A stretch of 64,000 nt of DNA from Antitrichia curtipendula (lineage: Eukaryota > Streptophyta > Bryopsida > Hypnales > Leucodontaceae): contig OX579642.1 of assembly GCA_951230915.1 (NCBI GenBank), positions 5,642,001 through 5,706,000 on the forward strand, in the 5' to 3' direction. Shown here piece by piece: positions 1-11,700 of the stretch. The position numbers and the translations under genes are program-made. A model generated the notes under the pieces. The model searched no databases. It was not told where the DNA came from and saw only the letters and a program-made list of their open reading frames with translations. Within the stretch, counting starts at the first letter, position 1. Each line of letters begins with the position of its first letter.

Positions 1-173
1 ATGCGCAATTTTTTATAATTTTTTTTCAATATTGATTTCTTCATATCCAGATATGAAGGAATTTTCACCTCCGCGACGTAACAATCCACAAGACGACGCA
101 TGACATTAGCTCAAAAACTCCGAGCTCCAAGACGAACTTCGTACCAAAGAGGTTCCAAAGAAGGTCAACTCAC

Positions 174-712
174 TTGGTCCGCTCGCGGTTGTAAGGCACA
201 TGCCCTCCATCGACGAAGAAGAACAATGTCGGGTAACTGGACACCCCAAACATCTCCCCGACTTCCGTATTCGAAGTCGCCTCCACCTTCGCCACTGCAA
301 CGCGTCCTTTCAAAGCGGTGGCCGCTGCGGCCCATTCCGGAGCCAATTCCTGGCAATGCCCGCACCAGGGAGCGTAGAACTCCACCAACACGTACGGCTC
401 CTTGGTCACGAACGCCGTGAAGTTGCTGGATCCAAGCACCACAACATCACTCTCATCAAAATCCTTCTTGCCTCCATTCTCTTCAACTTCGTCTTCGTCT
501 TCTTCGTCCTCCTCGTCTTCTTCGTCGTCCTCTTCGTATTCTCCATCTTTCACCGCCGCTTCGGAGTCATCCCCTTCATCGGCATCCTCCATCACCTCCA
601 CTGCCCCATTCTCCCTTGTCTCGGCACCGATTTGGCGCAAATTTGAGACCAAAAGGAAGCACAGAAGCGCGAGGAGGCAGAGCACGAGGTGGCGACGATT
701 TCTCGACGCCAT
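174..712 (-). CDS. Protein disulfide isomerase-like, 5' exon (partial)
   Basis: This is the first coding exon of a plant protein disulfide isomerase, which catalyses thiol-disulfide exchange in the ER lumen. I start at the ATG at 712 (MASRNRRH), because it is followed directly by a hydrophobic signal peptide (about residues 9-30). A further in-frame ATG six codons upstream is possible. A long Glu/Asp-rich stretch (about residues 45-85) follows, then a thioredoxin fold with the active site WCGHC and the cis-proline segment SSYPT. The acidic linker ahead of the first a-domain is typical of the plant PDIL1-3/1-4 subgroup. The exon ends inside the conserved ERTK motif at a GTGAGT donor (173-168). 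The remaining domains (b, b', a', KDEL-type tail) lie beyond the left edge of the window. I could not place exon 2 reliably in the 170 bases left. Confidence 0.9.
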
Positions 713-930
713 TGCTGCGTAGATCTGCAATGCGGAGATTGATTTCTAGCAGAGGTGAACTGACGCACCCCTGCTTTGTCAAATACGCTGCCGAGAAGGG
801 AAGCGAAGCGAAGCAGATGGATGAAGAGGTGGTTCATCCCCTAAATTTGAGGTTCATCCATGGATATGAGGATGCGTTCATCCAAGTCAGTTGCGCACAT
901 CCGGCAAGTTCCGTGAATCACTGAGTACTA
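713..930 (-). promoter_or_regulatory. Probable 5' UTR/promoter of the PDI-like gene
   Basis: This is the GC-richer stretch directly upstream of the PDI-like start, before the sequence becomes AT-rich beyond about 930. No clear TATA box was seen. The call rests on position only. Confidence 0.35.
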
Positions 931-3900
931 TTTTTTACACACCGTACACTAGGGTCAGATTCGTGAAGCCCTACACAGAATCATTTTTTTTTCGGTTGAT
1001 TTTCTTTGAGTAACTTGATTTAGATTTTTCGGGAGTTCATTTTACAAAGTTAAGAATATTTTGTGGCCTTTAGCATGGTTGAAAATATTCTACAATCTTT
1101 AGCAATACTCACAGCTTTATCAATACTTGCGATTTTACTAGAACTCATGACTTTGGCTTTATAGTTTTTTTGAGGACTAAGATTAATTTCATTAGTTTTT
1201 ATTATATTATTCAATCATGTCATTTTATAATTTTTGAAAATTTCATTAGATACCTTGGAGAAGCTATTTGTCAACCCTCGGATGTTTCAAAGATTGAGAA
1301 GTTTGAGAGAAGCCATTTGCAAGTACAATCATCAAATTTTGACAATAAATGAATTTTTTGTGATTTTTCAGATTTTGTTGGGACAAAATTGGTTTAGCAT
1401 GGTAGACCCATGCTAAACCATATGCTGACTTGTCCCCTCTCCAAATACATTGTTATGATGCTAAAGGGATGCTAGGATTATGAAAATAGATGGGTGATTG
1501 ATGCAAATGGGAGGATTCAATACATGTTGAAATTCGGTGATTGATGACATTGGATTGTTTTACCTTAATTGCATTTTCCGTATTATAAGACAATCATTTA
1601 CACTACTAGTGCATCTTATATTAATTTATCAAAATCATACTATTTTATATTATTATTAGTATTGGCTAAACATTTATTATATTGCATCAATTTTTGACAA
1701 TTGTTTGGAGGATTGACATTAAATTTGCAAGTGACATTATATTTGCATCAAGAATAACATTATTCTTTGTTAGTGAATATATAGTGCACTCTCTACGTCA
1801 ATAGAAAATTCAATATTAGCAATATTGAGGTTTTAGATTTTAAGATTTTAAAGAGAAAATTTAAATTTTGATTCTATAATATTTTGTGTTCATGTCTTAT
1901 GATATTCTCAAACTTGAATATTACGATTTAATCTTCTTGAAGTAGTACAGACTATAATAGAAAGTTTTTGATCATTTAATGGCTTTCACAAATGAAATCT
2001 TACGTTTGTGTGTAGAATTTAGTTTAATTAACCCTTCATTATCCATTATATAGTACACAAAATTATAGATAGAGAGTAATCCGATAAGCAACAGTGAGCA
2101 TGAAATGTGAGCATGTGATCTTTGAGCATATATGTAAGTAGAAATACTACAACCATTGACAGTGCTTATAATCTTAATACCTATAAATGTAGGCACCTAC
2201 ATCATATATTACACTATAATCATGGAAGTTTTTAATAATATAGACACCTATAGCATAGGTGTTTAGTCTTCTAGACTCATGTGCTCATGCTTTTAGGCCC
2301 ACATAATAGAACCCCTCATCCCGTGAGTACATAAAAGAGAGACAAGAATTAGAAATGTTTGAAGTAAAATGTATTTTTTTTAAGATCATAGATTCCTTTC
2401 CTGTTTTTATCTTAAGTCATCAAATAAAAGGCTTTAGAGTAGGCAATGTTTTCTTTAGTAAATTTTTCTAAATCCTCAATCATAAAGAATAAACTTTATG
2501 GAAATATAAATATATAATATATTGCTATAAGTGATTTTAAAATTTTAAATTTATTTTTTCAATATATATAATTGAGTTAATTTTACAGTGCTCCCTTTAT
2601 TTCATTTTAAATAGGGAGGAATAAGAAAATTTTGGTTGTATAGGATTGTAAATTTGTAATATTTTTTATGGTCATTTGTCCATTGGCTACTTAAAAAATC
2701 ATGAATTTTATTTGACTACTATATGATAATGTTTTTCTATCTAGATGGCATAATTGCTTTTATCAATTGTCATAATCACAATATTTGTTATTCTAGAATT
2801 GAGCTATTATGAAAAAAAATGAAGCATGTAAAAATTGGTTTAGAAAATTATGTTTGGCAATCTCTTGTAAATTTGGTTGCTAGTTAAATTATTTAATGCA
2901 TAGTAGAAGACCATAAATTTTAGGGATTTTAATCAATATCGTTTTATTATATCCATCATTATAATTGCCAAAAATAATAAAGCTATTGAGCCAAATTCAA
3001 TGTTGCAAGTACTTTATTAGTAGTAGATCACGTAAAATGAACGTAGTTTTTGATGATGAACACTAAATTCTAAATCCTAATTAAATTTTACTTCTAACTC
3101 TTAACCCTTAGGATTCACACTTTATTCTTTTTTTTGCACAATGAAATAGACTATGTTTGAAAGATGTGTTACAATTGTAATCTATTGCTATTGCCTGATT
3201 TTCTTATTAAAAAAATGAATATAAAGTGCACTGTAAAGTTGAATATCTAATATTAATAGTAGAAAAATAATGACTTTTGGATAATCAAATCTTTGAAAGT
3301 TTTGTGCTATGGAATGGAAGATGAAATCTCAAGGATAATTTTTTAGCCAATCGTTGAAGAAATTCACATGCCTACATTGATATGGTCATATATAGTTTGA
3401 TGTTGTATGAACTTCTAGTGACCCAAAGGATCTTCAACAAAACTTAGAGGTGATATATAAAATATGGATATCTTTTACAACTTTCTTGAGGATTTCATCA
3501 AATGATATTACATAATGCATCAAATTTACATAAAATACTTGACTTATATTCTACTTCACAAACATTGTTCACAAAACAATCAACCTCTACCTATCATTAC
3601 AAATGCTCCAAACATTGCCTTCAAATATCCTCTAACATTACTACCCAAACATTCCATTGCACCTCCAAATACATATTACCAATATTCATTACTTAACCCT
3701 TGAGGATTGAGGCACATTTAAGGTAAAAATTGTCAAAAATTATCACTTTTTAGGATAGTAAGAAAAAATACAAAAACATCTTTTTTGGAAACTCAAACAT
3801 ACAAATTTGTACTAGTTTACAATAGGAGTTTGCAGAAAAAAATTCAGAAACTTTGAACACACAAATTGAACAAATATAACATTTGAAGCTAGATGAGAAA

Positions 3901-5520
3901 TGATTTTTTCCCCCTTGTCCAATAGGATCAATAGACTTTTACTCCTTTTAGAGTGAATTTTCTGTATTACATGTAGTTTCTTTTTGACAGTTGTATCTTG
4001 TATCATGTAAGTTGTATATTGCCAAATTTTAAAAGAAGAGGAGTTTTGCACATGCTACTTGAAGTTGCCCCAAAAGTTAAGAGCAATAGAAATTTTGATC
4101 TAGGCATACAATTGAAGAAAAAAAAAATTCCCAACAAGGGGGTATATGTTCACATCTTGTGTCAAAATATTGTGATATTCAACAAAAATTGACTTTATAC
4201 GCAAATACCCAACATTTATTGCGTACATTGAATGGTTACTTGATCCTTTGGAGGATAAACTCAAGAATAACTAGCACCATACCTTGACTATATTATAAAA
4301 GATTGTATTTTTTCCTCTTTATTTCAAATTTCAAATCCCTAATAAACATAAAGTATCCCTCTTAATATAAGTATATAGTATTGGTGTCATTTGAACAACC
4401 TTAAAGATTGACCATATAAATCTAAAATAAAAGACCCTTCATTACTAAAGTTTTTTTTAAATTTGAAACATTTTTTGGATGCTTGGAGCATTTGAAGTGA
4501 AGTATCAAATTTTGGATTTTTTCTCTTTTTTTTTTCAAGATTCAACAATCAAATGATCTTATAGGAAATCTAATTTTTATAAAGATTAATCAATTGGATC
4601 AAAAGTTATGTCTCATTGTTTTGTTTTAATTTGCAATTCACATTGAATTTGGGCTCAATTTGAGCAAGTCTAACATAACATTGTTTTGCTTTAAAAATTT
4701 GCATTCTTCTCCTTAACATGAGTCTCTACTCAAATTTGAAGTCTTTAGATCTTTTTGCAAAGTAGGATTTGAGTTATAGGGCTTGAAAGCTTGATAGAGC
4801 CTCATTATCAAAAGCACGAGCAACCTTAAAAACATTGTATTATTCTTTGCTCAATCGTATTTCACACATACCTTACTTTTAGACCTATTTTTTAATAGAA
4901 AAAATCTCTTATCTAGTCGAGAATAAGATCCTACACTTATAAATTTTGTAAAGTAAAATTTAAAAAATATATTTATTTATTTTAAAAGGTATTATTTTTG
5001 ACAATTTTGTGAGTATTTTCTAATTTTTGAACCCAAGGAACTTTAGGTGTTAAGTTAAATGCCATCCTCTAATAGTTGGAGTTATTTTCTCGTACTCATC
5101 TTGAATAAAAATCATCTAGGTTAGGAGGTCTATAGAGCGACCACACTCTAAAAGTATCCTCTAACATAGTGGACAACTTGAGAGTCCTATGTGATTCCTT
5201 CAAAATTCAATAAATTGCACGAAGGTTCAAAAAATATGAAACAACTTGAAATAGATGCCAATTCTATTTTTCATTCAAGGAGAATTTACTAAAAAATATT
5301 TTAAGAAGTCAAACTCCCCAAATTGCAAATCAGCTTGTAAATGGCCACTTTATGAACCTCTTCCGTCAAGTTTGAAAAACTAATAATTACCATTGTTCAA
5401 ATCAATTTCAAAGCATTTCACTTAGACACTACGCTTAAAATAATTACCATTTTTATATGGCAGTATGCACCAAGGTGGTGATAACCATAAATTTATTTTC
5501 CAAACTGTAGCCCTTTCTTT
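931..5520. other. AT-rich intergenic DNA without recognisable genes
   Basis: This is a long AT-rich stretch with only short random open frames. A TTAACCCTTGAGG string near 3695 resembles the ends of the TTAA-flanked repeats seen elsewhere in the window, but no full element could be bounded here. No coding domain, tRNA or rRNA was recognised. Confidence 0.6.
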
Positions 5521-5547
5521 TACCCTCCGACCGAAGGTCGGAGGGTA
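5521..5547. repeat. Perfect 12-bp stem, 3-nt loop hairpin upstream of PBD
   Basis: TACCCTCCGACC is followed by GAA and then its exact reverse complement. It lies about 200 bp upstream of the proteasome gene start, in its promoter or 5' UTR region. Confidence 0.75.
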
Positions 5548-5746
5548 GCTTCGAGCTTGTTTTTTCTGTCCGTCGGTCGGGCAGGTTGAGGCGTCATGCC
5601 AGAATTTCTTGGGACGTACGGTAAGTCCTTGCCCAAGCCCTCCTGTTGTAAGTTTTCGGAAGACATTTGTTGCTCTGTTGCTCAATTTGCACCGTTGCAG
5701 AGTTTTGCCGATTGTCCACTGTAAGCGATTTTAACCTCGATCGATC

Positions 5747-7707
5747 ATGGAGTGCATTTTCGGACTGGTGGGCGATGGGTTTGCGCTCGTGGTGTCCGAC
5801 ACCTCGCAAGTGCAGAGCATCGTGGTGCAGAAGACCAACGAAGACAAGATCATGATCCTCGACTCGCACAAGCTTCTGGGCGTCACTGGCGAGAGCGGCG
5901 ACAGGTGAGGCTTGAATCCCGAACTCCCTTTCTTGAATTCACCATTTCGGTACTCAAATGTATTCTTGTTTCAAGAATTAGGGTTTGTGGGGTATTGTGG
6001 ATAGACGGATGCTTTAGAGTTGGATGATTGTGGCTTTGATCCGTCGTATGTCGGATTCTGGATCGAGGGCTTCTGTCATCGGGGTTGGGAATCAGGTTGG
6101 TTTTTGATGGAGTTAGGGTTTGGTGGTTGTTTGTATCGCATGGAACTCCCTTTCTTGAATTCCCCATTTTGGTACTCCAATATTTTATAGAATTTAGGTT
6201 TGGTGGTTATTGAATTTCCCATTTCGGTACTCAAATATTTTCTCGTTTCAAGGATTAGGGATTGAGTGTTATTGTGGACAGACGGATGCATTAGAGTTGG
6301 AGTGTTGGATGATTATGGCTTTGATCCGTCGTTTATCGAATTCTGGATTTAGGGCTTCTTCCATCGGGATTGGGATTGAGGTTGGTTTTTTGATGGAATT
6401 AGGGTTTGGTGATTGCTTGTGTAGAGTGCAATTTTCGGAGTTTATCCAGAAGAATATTTTGTTGTACCAGTACCGAAATGGGATTCCTCTTTCAACGTCG
6501 GCCGCTGCGAATTTCACTCGCGGAGAGCTTGCTACTGCCCTTCGAAAGGTACGTGAAGAAGGCCAGTTAGGTCGCTCCAGATTCAAAGAGATCTTTAACT
6601 GCATAACGAAGGAAGGATCACGTCTTTGTTTTGCTAATTCGCTACTACCGGCAACCCTAATAGCTGATAAGCATAATGAAAGAGAATTTCGTATACTTAG
6701 GCGGTGCACTTACATGCAGTTTGACTAGGTGTTCTGAAAGATTTCGGAGATATAAAGAATTAACAACGAAGTCTATTGAAAGAGGAATTTCGCTTCTTTA
6801 TCAAAGCTGGAAAGTGCAAGATGATGATGCTGGAGACTTTGCTATTGCTTTTGTGAGGGCCTCTTGATTTTACATATTGTGTATATTGGACATGCAGTGT
6901 TTTCTAATGGATTTGATGACAAGGAGATGAGTGGGCAAACTAATAAAATCCCATATGGACATTGTTACGCGTATCAACCTGGATATATCTGGGCTTATAT
7001 AGGCCTATCTGACTTCCGATTTGCTCTACATGACCCTTTGTTTGATACCTTGTGTTTACAGAATCCCTACCAAGTCAATATGATGCTGGCTGGGTGGGAT
7101 AAGGACCAGGGTCCATCACTGTACTACTTGGACTATATCTCTACCCTCCATAAGCTTGAGAAAGGTGGAATGGGCTATGGTGAGTTATCTACAATCCTGG
7201 TACATGGTCCTGTACATTGGAGGATACTATTTCAACATATAAAGCGTGAGTTTTGGGAGATCGACGTGAAGTTGTGGAGAGATCTTTGGGTACCAAGAGA
7301 TCTGTTGGGATCTAATTTTTTTATCAGTATGTGTGAATTTCTTATGCGATTATTCCATGTGAGAGACTGTAGACCACTGTACGTGTCAGGTGACAACTCC
7401 GAGGTTGTTTTAGATTAATCACATTGTTTTGTGCTGATATGAGCGTATCAAATGCGATGCAGGGGCATACTTTCTGCTTTCACTTATGGACAGATACTTT
7501 GAGAAGAACATGTCACTGGATAAGGCCTTGGAGCTGGTTGATAAATGTATTGAGGAAGTGAGGAGCAGACTTGTGGTCTCCCCCCCGAACTTTGTCATTA
7601 AGATCGTGGACAAGGATGGTGCCCGGGAGCTTTTGTGGAGGAGAACCGTAGAAGATAAACAGGGGCCCCCTGCAGCTCCCATAGCCTCCCCCATGTCTGT
7701 AAGCTAG
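5747..7707 (+). CDS. PBD: 20S proteasome subunit beta type-2 (PBD / PSMB2-type), 4 exons
   Basis: This encodes a non-catalytic beta subunit of the 20S proteasome core, which degrades ubiquitinated proteins in cytosol and nucleus. Exons by splice sites and phase are 5747-5904, 6425-6548, 7062-7179 and 7463-7707, giving 214 aa. The start MECIFGLVGDGFA, the RNGIPL and ANFTRGELATALRK blocks, LYYLDYISTLHK, the LVDKC helix and PPNFVIKIVDKDGAR all match the PBD1/PSMB2 family, and family length is about 200 aa. As in relatives, the protein begins at Met with no propeptide or N-terminal catalytic Thr, which fits a structural subunit. All introns are GT-AG. Intron 1 holds a diverged internal duplication. 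The tail after the DGAR motif is Pro/Ala-rich and looks lineage-specific. Confidence 0.97.
5918..6420 (+). repeat. Diverged tandem duplication inside PBD intron 1
   Basis: The block with TTGAATTCACCATTTCGG, GACGGATGC, GATCCGTCG and ATTAGGGTTTG (about 5918-6135) recurs in the same order at about 6211-6418. A partial third copy of its first 40 bases lies at 6140-6180. The second copy runs up to the exon 2 acceptor. It is non-coding. Confidence 0.8.
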
Positions 7708-8756
7708 AGCAGAAATATGGTTGATCACTGAATGCTTGACTGTTAGCAAGTTTGGCATTGTGGACTTCAGAATAGCCGTTCTGGATGGGTTTAGCTCTCA
7801 TGTGAATAACTTTTCTTTCGAGACAATCATGCCAGAAGGCCTCCATTTGGGTTTAACTCTAGCATTGGTTTGTCGAAGTTTCGTTCAATTTGTTTGTCCC
7901 TGCTTGTGGCCTGAATGAACATCGTGAACAGGTGACTTTAATCTTGCTCATGTGAACAACTTCTTGCCATTATTGCTGCTATGGGGGAATGTGGAGCATC
8001 TGATGGGGTTTATTTGGAACTTTCTATCTTGAGATGTGTTCTGGACGATGGATTATTCTTGAGCGTCTTCCAAACAGTCGATACAAAATACTCGCTAAGT
8101 GTTAAATACTTGCAGAAACATAAGGTAGGGAACCTTACAAATTGTTTTGCAACCTCTAGCCTTCCCAGTTCCCAACAGACTCAGTTTCTGGTGCTGCAAG
8201 TGCTGAGGCAACAGAGTTTTTGATACAGTATAGTTGATTGTCAATAATACAATGTTTAGCGTTGGCAACTTCCGCACCAACACACCAGCGCATAACGGGA
8301 AACAACCGAAAAAGTTCAGTGACATTGAATTTGCAACCATCTTAGCTGTGCCAACTATAATTTGTATTTGGATCGCAGTGCATTAAGCTTGGTCTCCTCA
8401 TTGATAGATAGCTCCTCAGTCGCCAATATATCTTCCCACAACTTTCGTATGACTGCATCACAAGTTGATAGGCTGGAGGTCAAACACATACTGAGCAATT
8501 ACCGCTACTGGAATGAGACACTATTCAAGTCTAAGGATCGTGGAAGAGTCACCCTGACCAACGTAGAGAAATAGCAGCAAATTTGAATCGCTCTTCACCA
8601 AGAAACACAACCAAAAGCTTCAAAAAGAGTCGAGATTCTTGCGTAAAAACTATTCATGCCCTGAATAGCTATCAGTATGATATACTACTCCGAAGTCACT
8701 AACTGAAACAACTACAATCCAAGGCACTGCTCTGAAGAAGCGTTTCGTACTCAGAA
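7708..8756. other. Intergenic space between convergent genes (3' UTRs)
   Basis: This separates the PBD stop (plus) from the RPAP3-like stop (minus), so it should contain both 3' UTRs and polyadenylation signals. A 70-codon open frame at 8362-8574 (plus) matches nothing I recognise and has no splice or start support, so I do not call it a gene. Confidence 0.5.
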
Positions 8757-11700
8757 TCAAAACCAAAAAAACAGGCGAAATCTGAGGACGAGGAACTGAC
8801 CCGTTTTGTCCTTGACCGTGAGAAATAGGATTGTCATGTCGAACCGACCAACTTTAACCAGATTTTCCAATATACGCAGCACTAACCTTGTGTCATCACT
8901 GCAAAACAAATGACCTATGAAATTGAGAGAGTTTCAATGGAACCCACCTGAGTTGGTGAGACGAATCATTGTTCCATATGGACACTTAAGGTCCATGGAT
9001 AAAATATTTTGCATTTTATCACTTAAAGGAACTTGCTCAACTACATAGTGCTTAATAAGAGTCAAACCTTCTAAACAAAAAGATTGTGTAAACAGATTCT
9101 ATCAAGTTCTATACATAGAATTTGTAACCATATATAATTAGAACTTTATGAGCGGCAAGAAAAGACGTGCAACAATGGATGAAATGAAGAAATCTCACGG
9201 TAATAGCAATGGCAAACTGTTCATGATGTCCATCAGCAATGGTGCCCCCAATAAATCCTTGAACACTTTAGGCAGTGAAGATGGCTCCATGATCTACCAG
9301 TTCCAATGCAATAAACATCAGAACGTCAGATTATCTTCATAAGAATAAATGGTCATCGTCACGCCAATCAATGCAGAGAGGGACAGCAATGTGTACCTTT
9401 AGAAGACGAGATTGAGACTGACGATCATTGGCAAAACCTTTCCAAGTTGCCTCAAATTCATAAGAGGTCTTTGGTGCAATCATATTCCTTGCCAATCCAG
9501 CTGTAACATTCATAGCTGCTCGATCTACAGCAGCTTGTGAAGGCGCTGTCACTTGTGCAGTCAACTTGCTGTCCACCTTCTTGCCCTGGGCACAAGCAAG
9601 ACAAAAACAGTATTAAGGTTCATTGATTGCGCATCAATGAAAATGTCAAAGATCACGGCAACTAATGAACGTTAAAATGTCATTGAAGCTACAGATCTAT
9701 TATGCCCCATAACATCTCCGAACTTTGTTCTAAAAGGATTGGCAGGTATCCCAATCGAGTGTTTGCGTTGAAGTACCACGCCTCATTCAGCCAACGCTGT
9801 GACAAACATAAACAGCATTCAAGTCTTCTAACTTATTATAGATACCAGAGATGATTCAATAATAAAAAATCAGCAATGTCGCAGGCTGGAGGCACAGAGA
9901 GTTATCACAGCACAGATAGCAGCATTTACTTGTTTCGAGGGTTCTTTGATCTTTGTCGGTTGCATCGAAGGTGGCCGGGATGCGTCCAACTTTCTTGACC
10001 AGGCCAAAATATCATCTGAGCTTTCAGGCTGCGCACTTGGAGCAATCTTAACCTCTTGTGCTGAAGAGGGTGCCTCCACCGAACGATCCAACCTTCCTGA
10101 AGCAGATAAATTTCCATCTGAACTTCTAGGCTGTGCACTTGAAGCCACCTGTGAAGTGGCAGTTTCAGAAGGAGTCGCGCGCGGCCTGGTTGAAGCGACT
10201 GACCGACCAGATGCACTTGCACTGATCCCAGTATCGTTGCGGTCAAAAGGAACATTTCCTGCTTTCAAGGACGAATTCTGAGGACTTCTGAGGCTTGAGC
10301 TAGCCACAACAGTCTTAGTTGAAAGAATAGGAGTTGCAGTTTTCCTCTCATCCAGTTTTTTTGCTGAGCTTGCTCCACTGTTGTCTGTTGTCTTGCTACT
10401 AGAGTCCGTTGTTTGTTGTCTTGGACAAGATAAGTCACCACGTTCCAAGGAATTGATTGTTCGAGGTGATATCTTCGAAGATGACAATTCTTCAACCAAT
10501 ACTGGAACTTTCTTTTGCACAGGCTTTATCTTGGAAGCAAACTGTAAGAAAGTGATTGAGATATGTCACCTTTCGACACGAAAAGGAATATAAAATCACA
10601 TTTATCGATTATCGAGGCCCACTAACATCTATGTCCAAGTTACTTCCATAGACCTCTTCCATGACTTAAAATCTCATCAGACAACTTCAAATCATGCACT
10701 CTGTCAAATCAAATCTCTTGGCATCTAGACTTCAAATTTGTAGTGCATAGAATATTTCCATGGGTGCAGATATCCGCTCAATCCACAACTCAAGTAACTG
10801 GGTCCCACTTCACCGTAACAGTCGTATTATGACATCCAACATGCCCTTGATTTCTCAGGTTGTATCTTACAAACCTTTTCGTATATGTCTTTTGCTTCGT
10901 TATACTGCTTCTTAAGCTCCTTGTTTTCAGGCTCCAAACGCAAAGCAAACTCAAAATCTGCAGACATGGACATACCACGTTATGATACAAACACTGGCAA
11001 ATACAATTATAATTTTGAAGGCTCGTAACGAGAGCTACTGATGTTTATGATATCAAGAGGTCTCACCTTCCACGGCTGCAAAATACTTTTGAAGCTCTTT
11101 ACGTGCCGTCCCCCTACGGGAGTAGGCTTTGGTATAGCGATCATCCAATGAAATGGCCTCCGTACAGTCCACTTCTGCGTCTGCATATCTGATGTGAAAA
11201 TCCTTGTTAGAGAGTACGATTTGAAAAGGGACAAGTTAGTGATCTCACGCGTAGTATTTACTGATTAGATAACTAGTATAAGTACTAGAGTAAACTCGAT
11301 ATTCATGTAGATAGACATAAAATCAAAATGACGTAGAGAAAACATAGAAAGAAGGTAAGATATTTAATACGATGTGCAGTATCATGAAAAACGTAGGCCT
11401 GGAAACAATCATGCAGTCTCAGAAGCGCAAAAAATCCTAATATACACATGCGTCACACAACCGAAGAAATTCTCAAATAAAATTGCCAAATACTAATCTA
11501 TTAAATGCAATAGCAGTATGGTGGAGCACAGTAAACCCTCAGTTGTGAAAAAATCGAGCGCTGCAGATTGAACCCTTCCTATTCAAGCACACGAATTGAC
11601 AGTAGACTTTCATTATGTTTAAGCAGTCATGAATAGAAAATGTTTCAGCAAGAGTGACCTTCTTATCTTGAGTAAAGCCATAGCTCGATTTGCAAATGCC

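Noticed and set aside
200..722. Long plus-strand open frames opposite the PDI-like exon, one with a poly-Ser stretch
   Set aside because: They are the antisense of the Asp/Glu-rich segment and have no independent start or domain support.
6210..6728. 172-codon plus-strand frame across PBD intron 1 and exon 2
   Set aside because: It reads partly through the intron duplication and contains the true exon 2 in frame only by readthrough; the spliced product explains it.
6864..7418. 184-codon frame over PBD intron 2 and exon 3
   Set aside because: Intron readthrough into a real exon; the flanking parts show no domain and splice sites are clear.
8362..8574. 70-codon plus-strand frame after the proteasome gene
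   Set aside because: No homology recognised and it lies in the convergent 3' UTR space; not enough support for a gene.
9946..10281. Plus-strand frame opposite the RPAP3 Ser-rich exon
   Set aside because: Low-complexity antisense shadow of exon 8.
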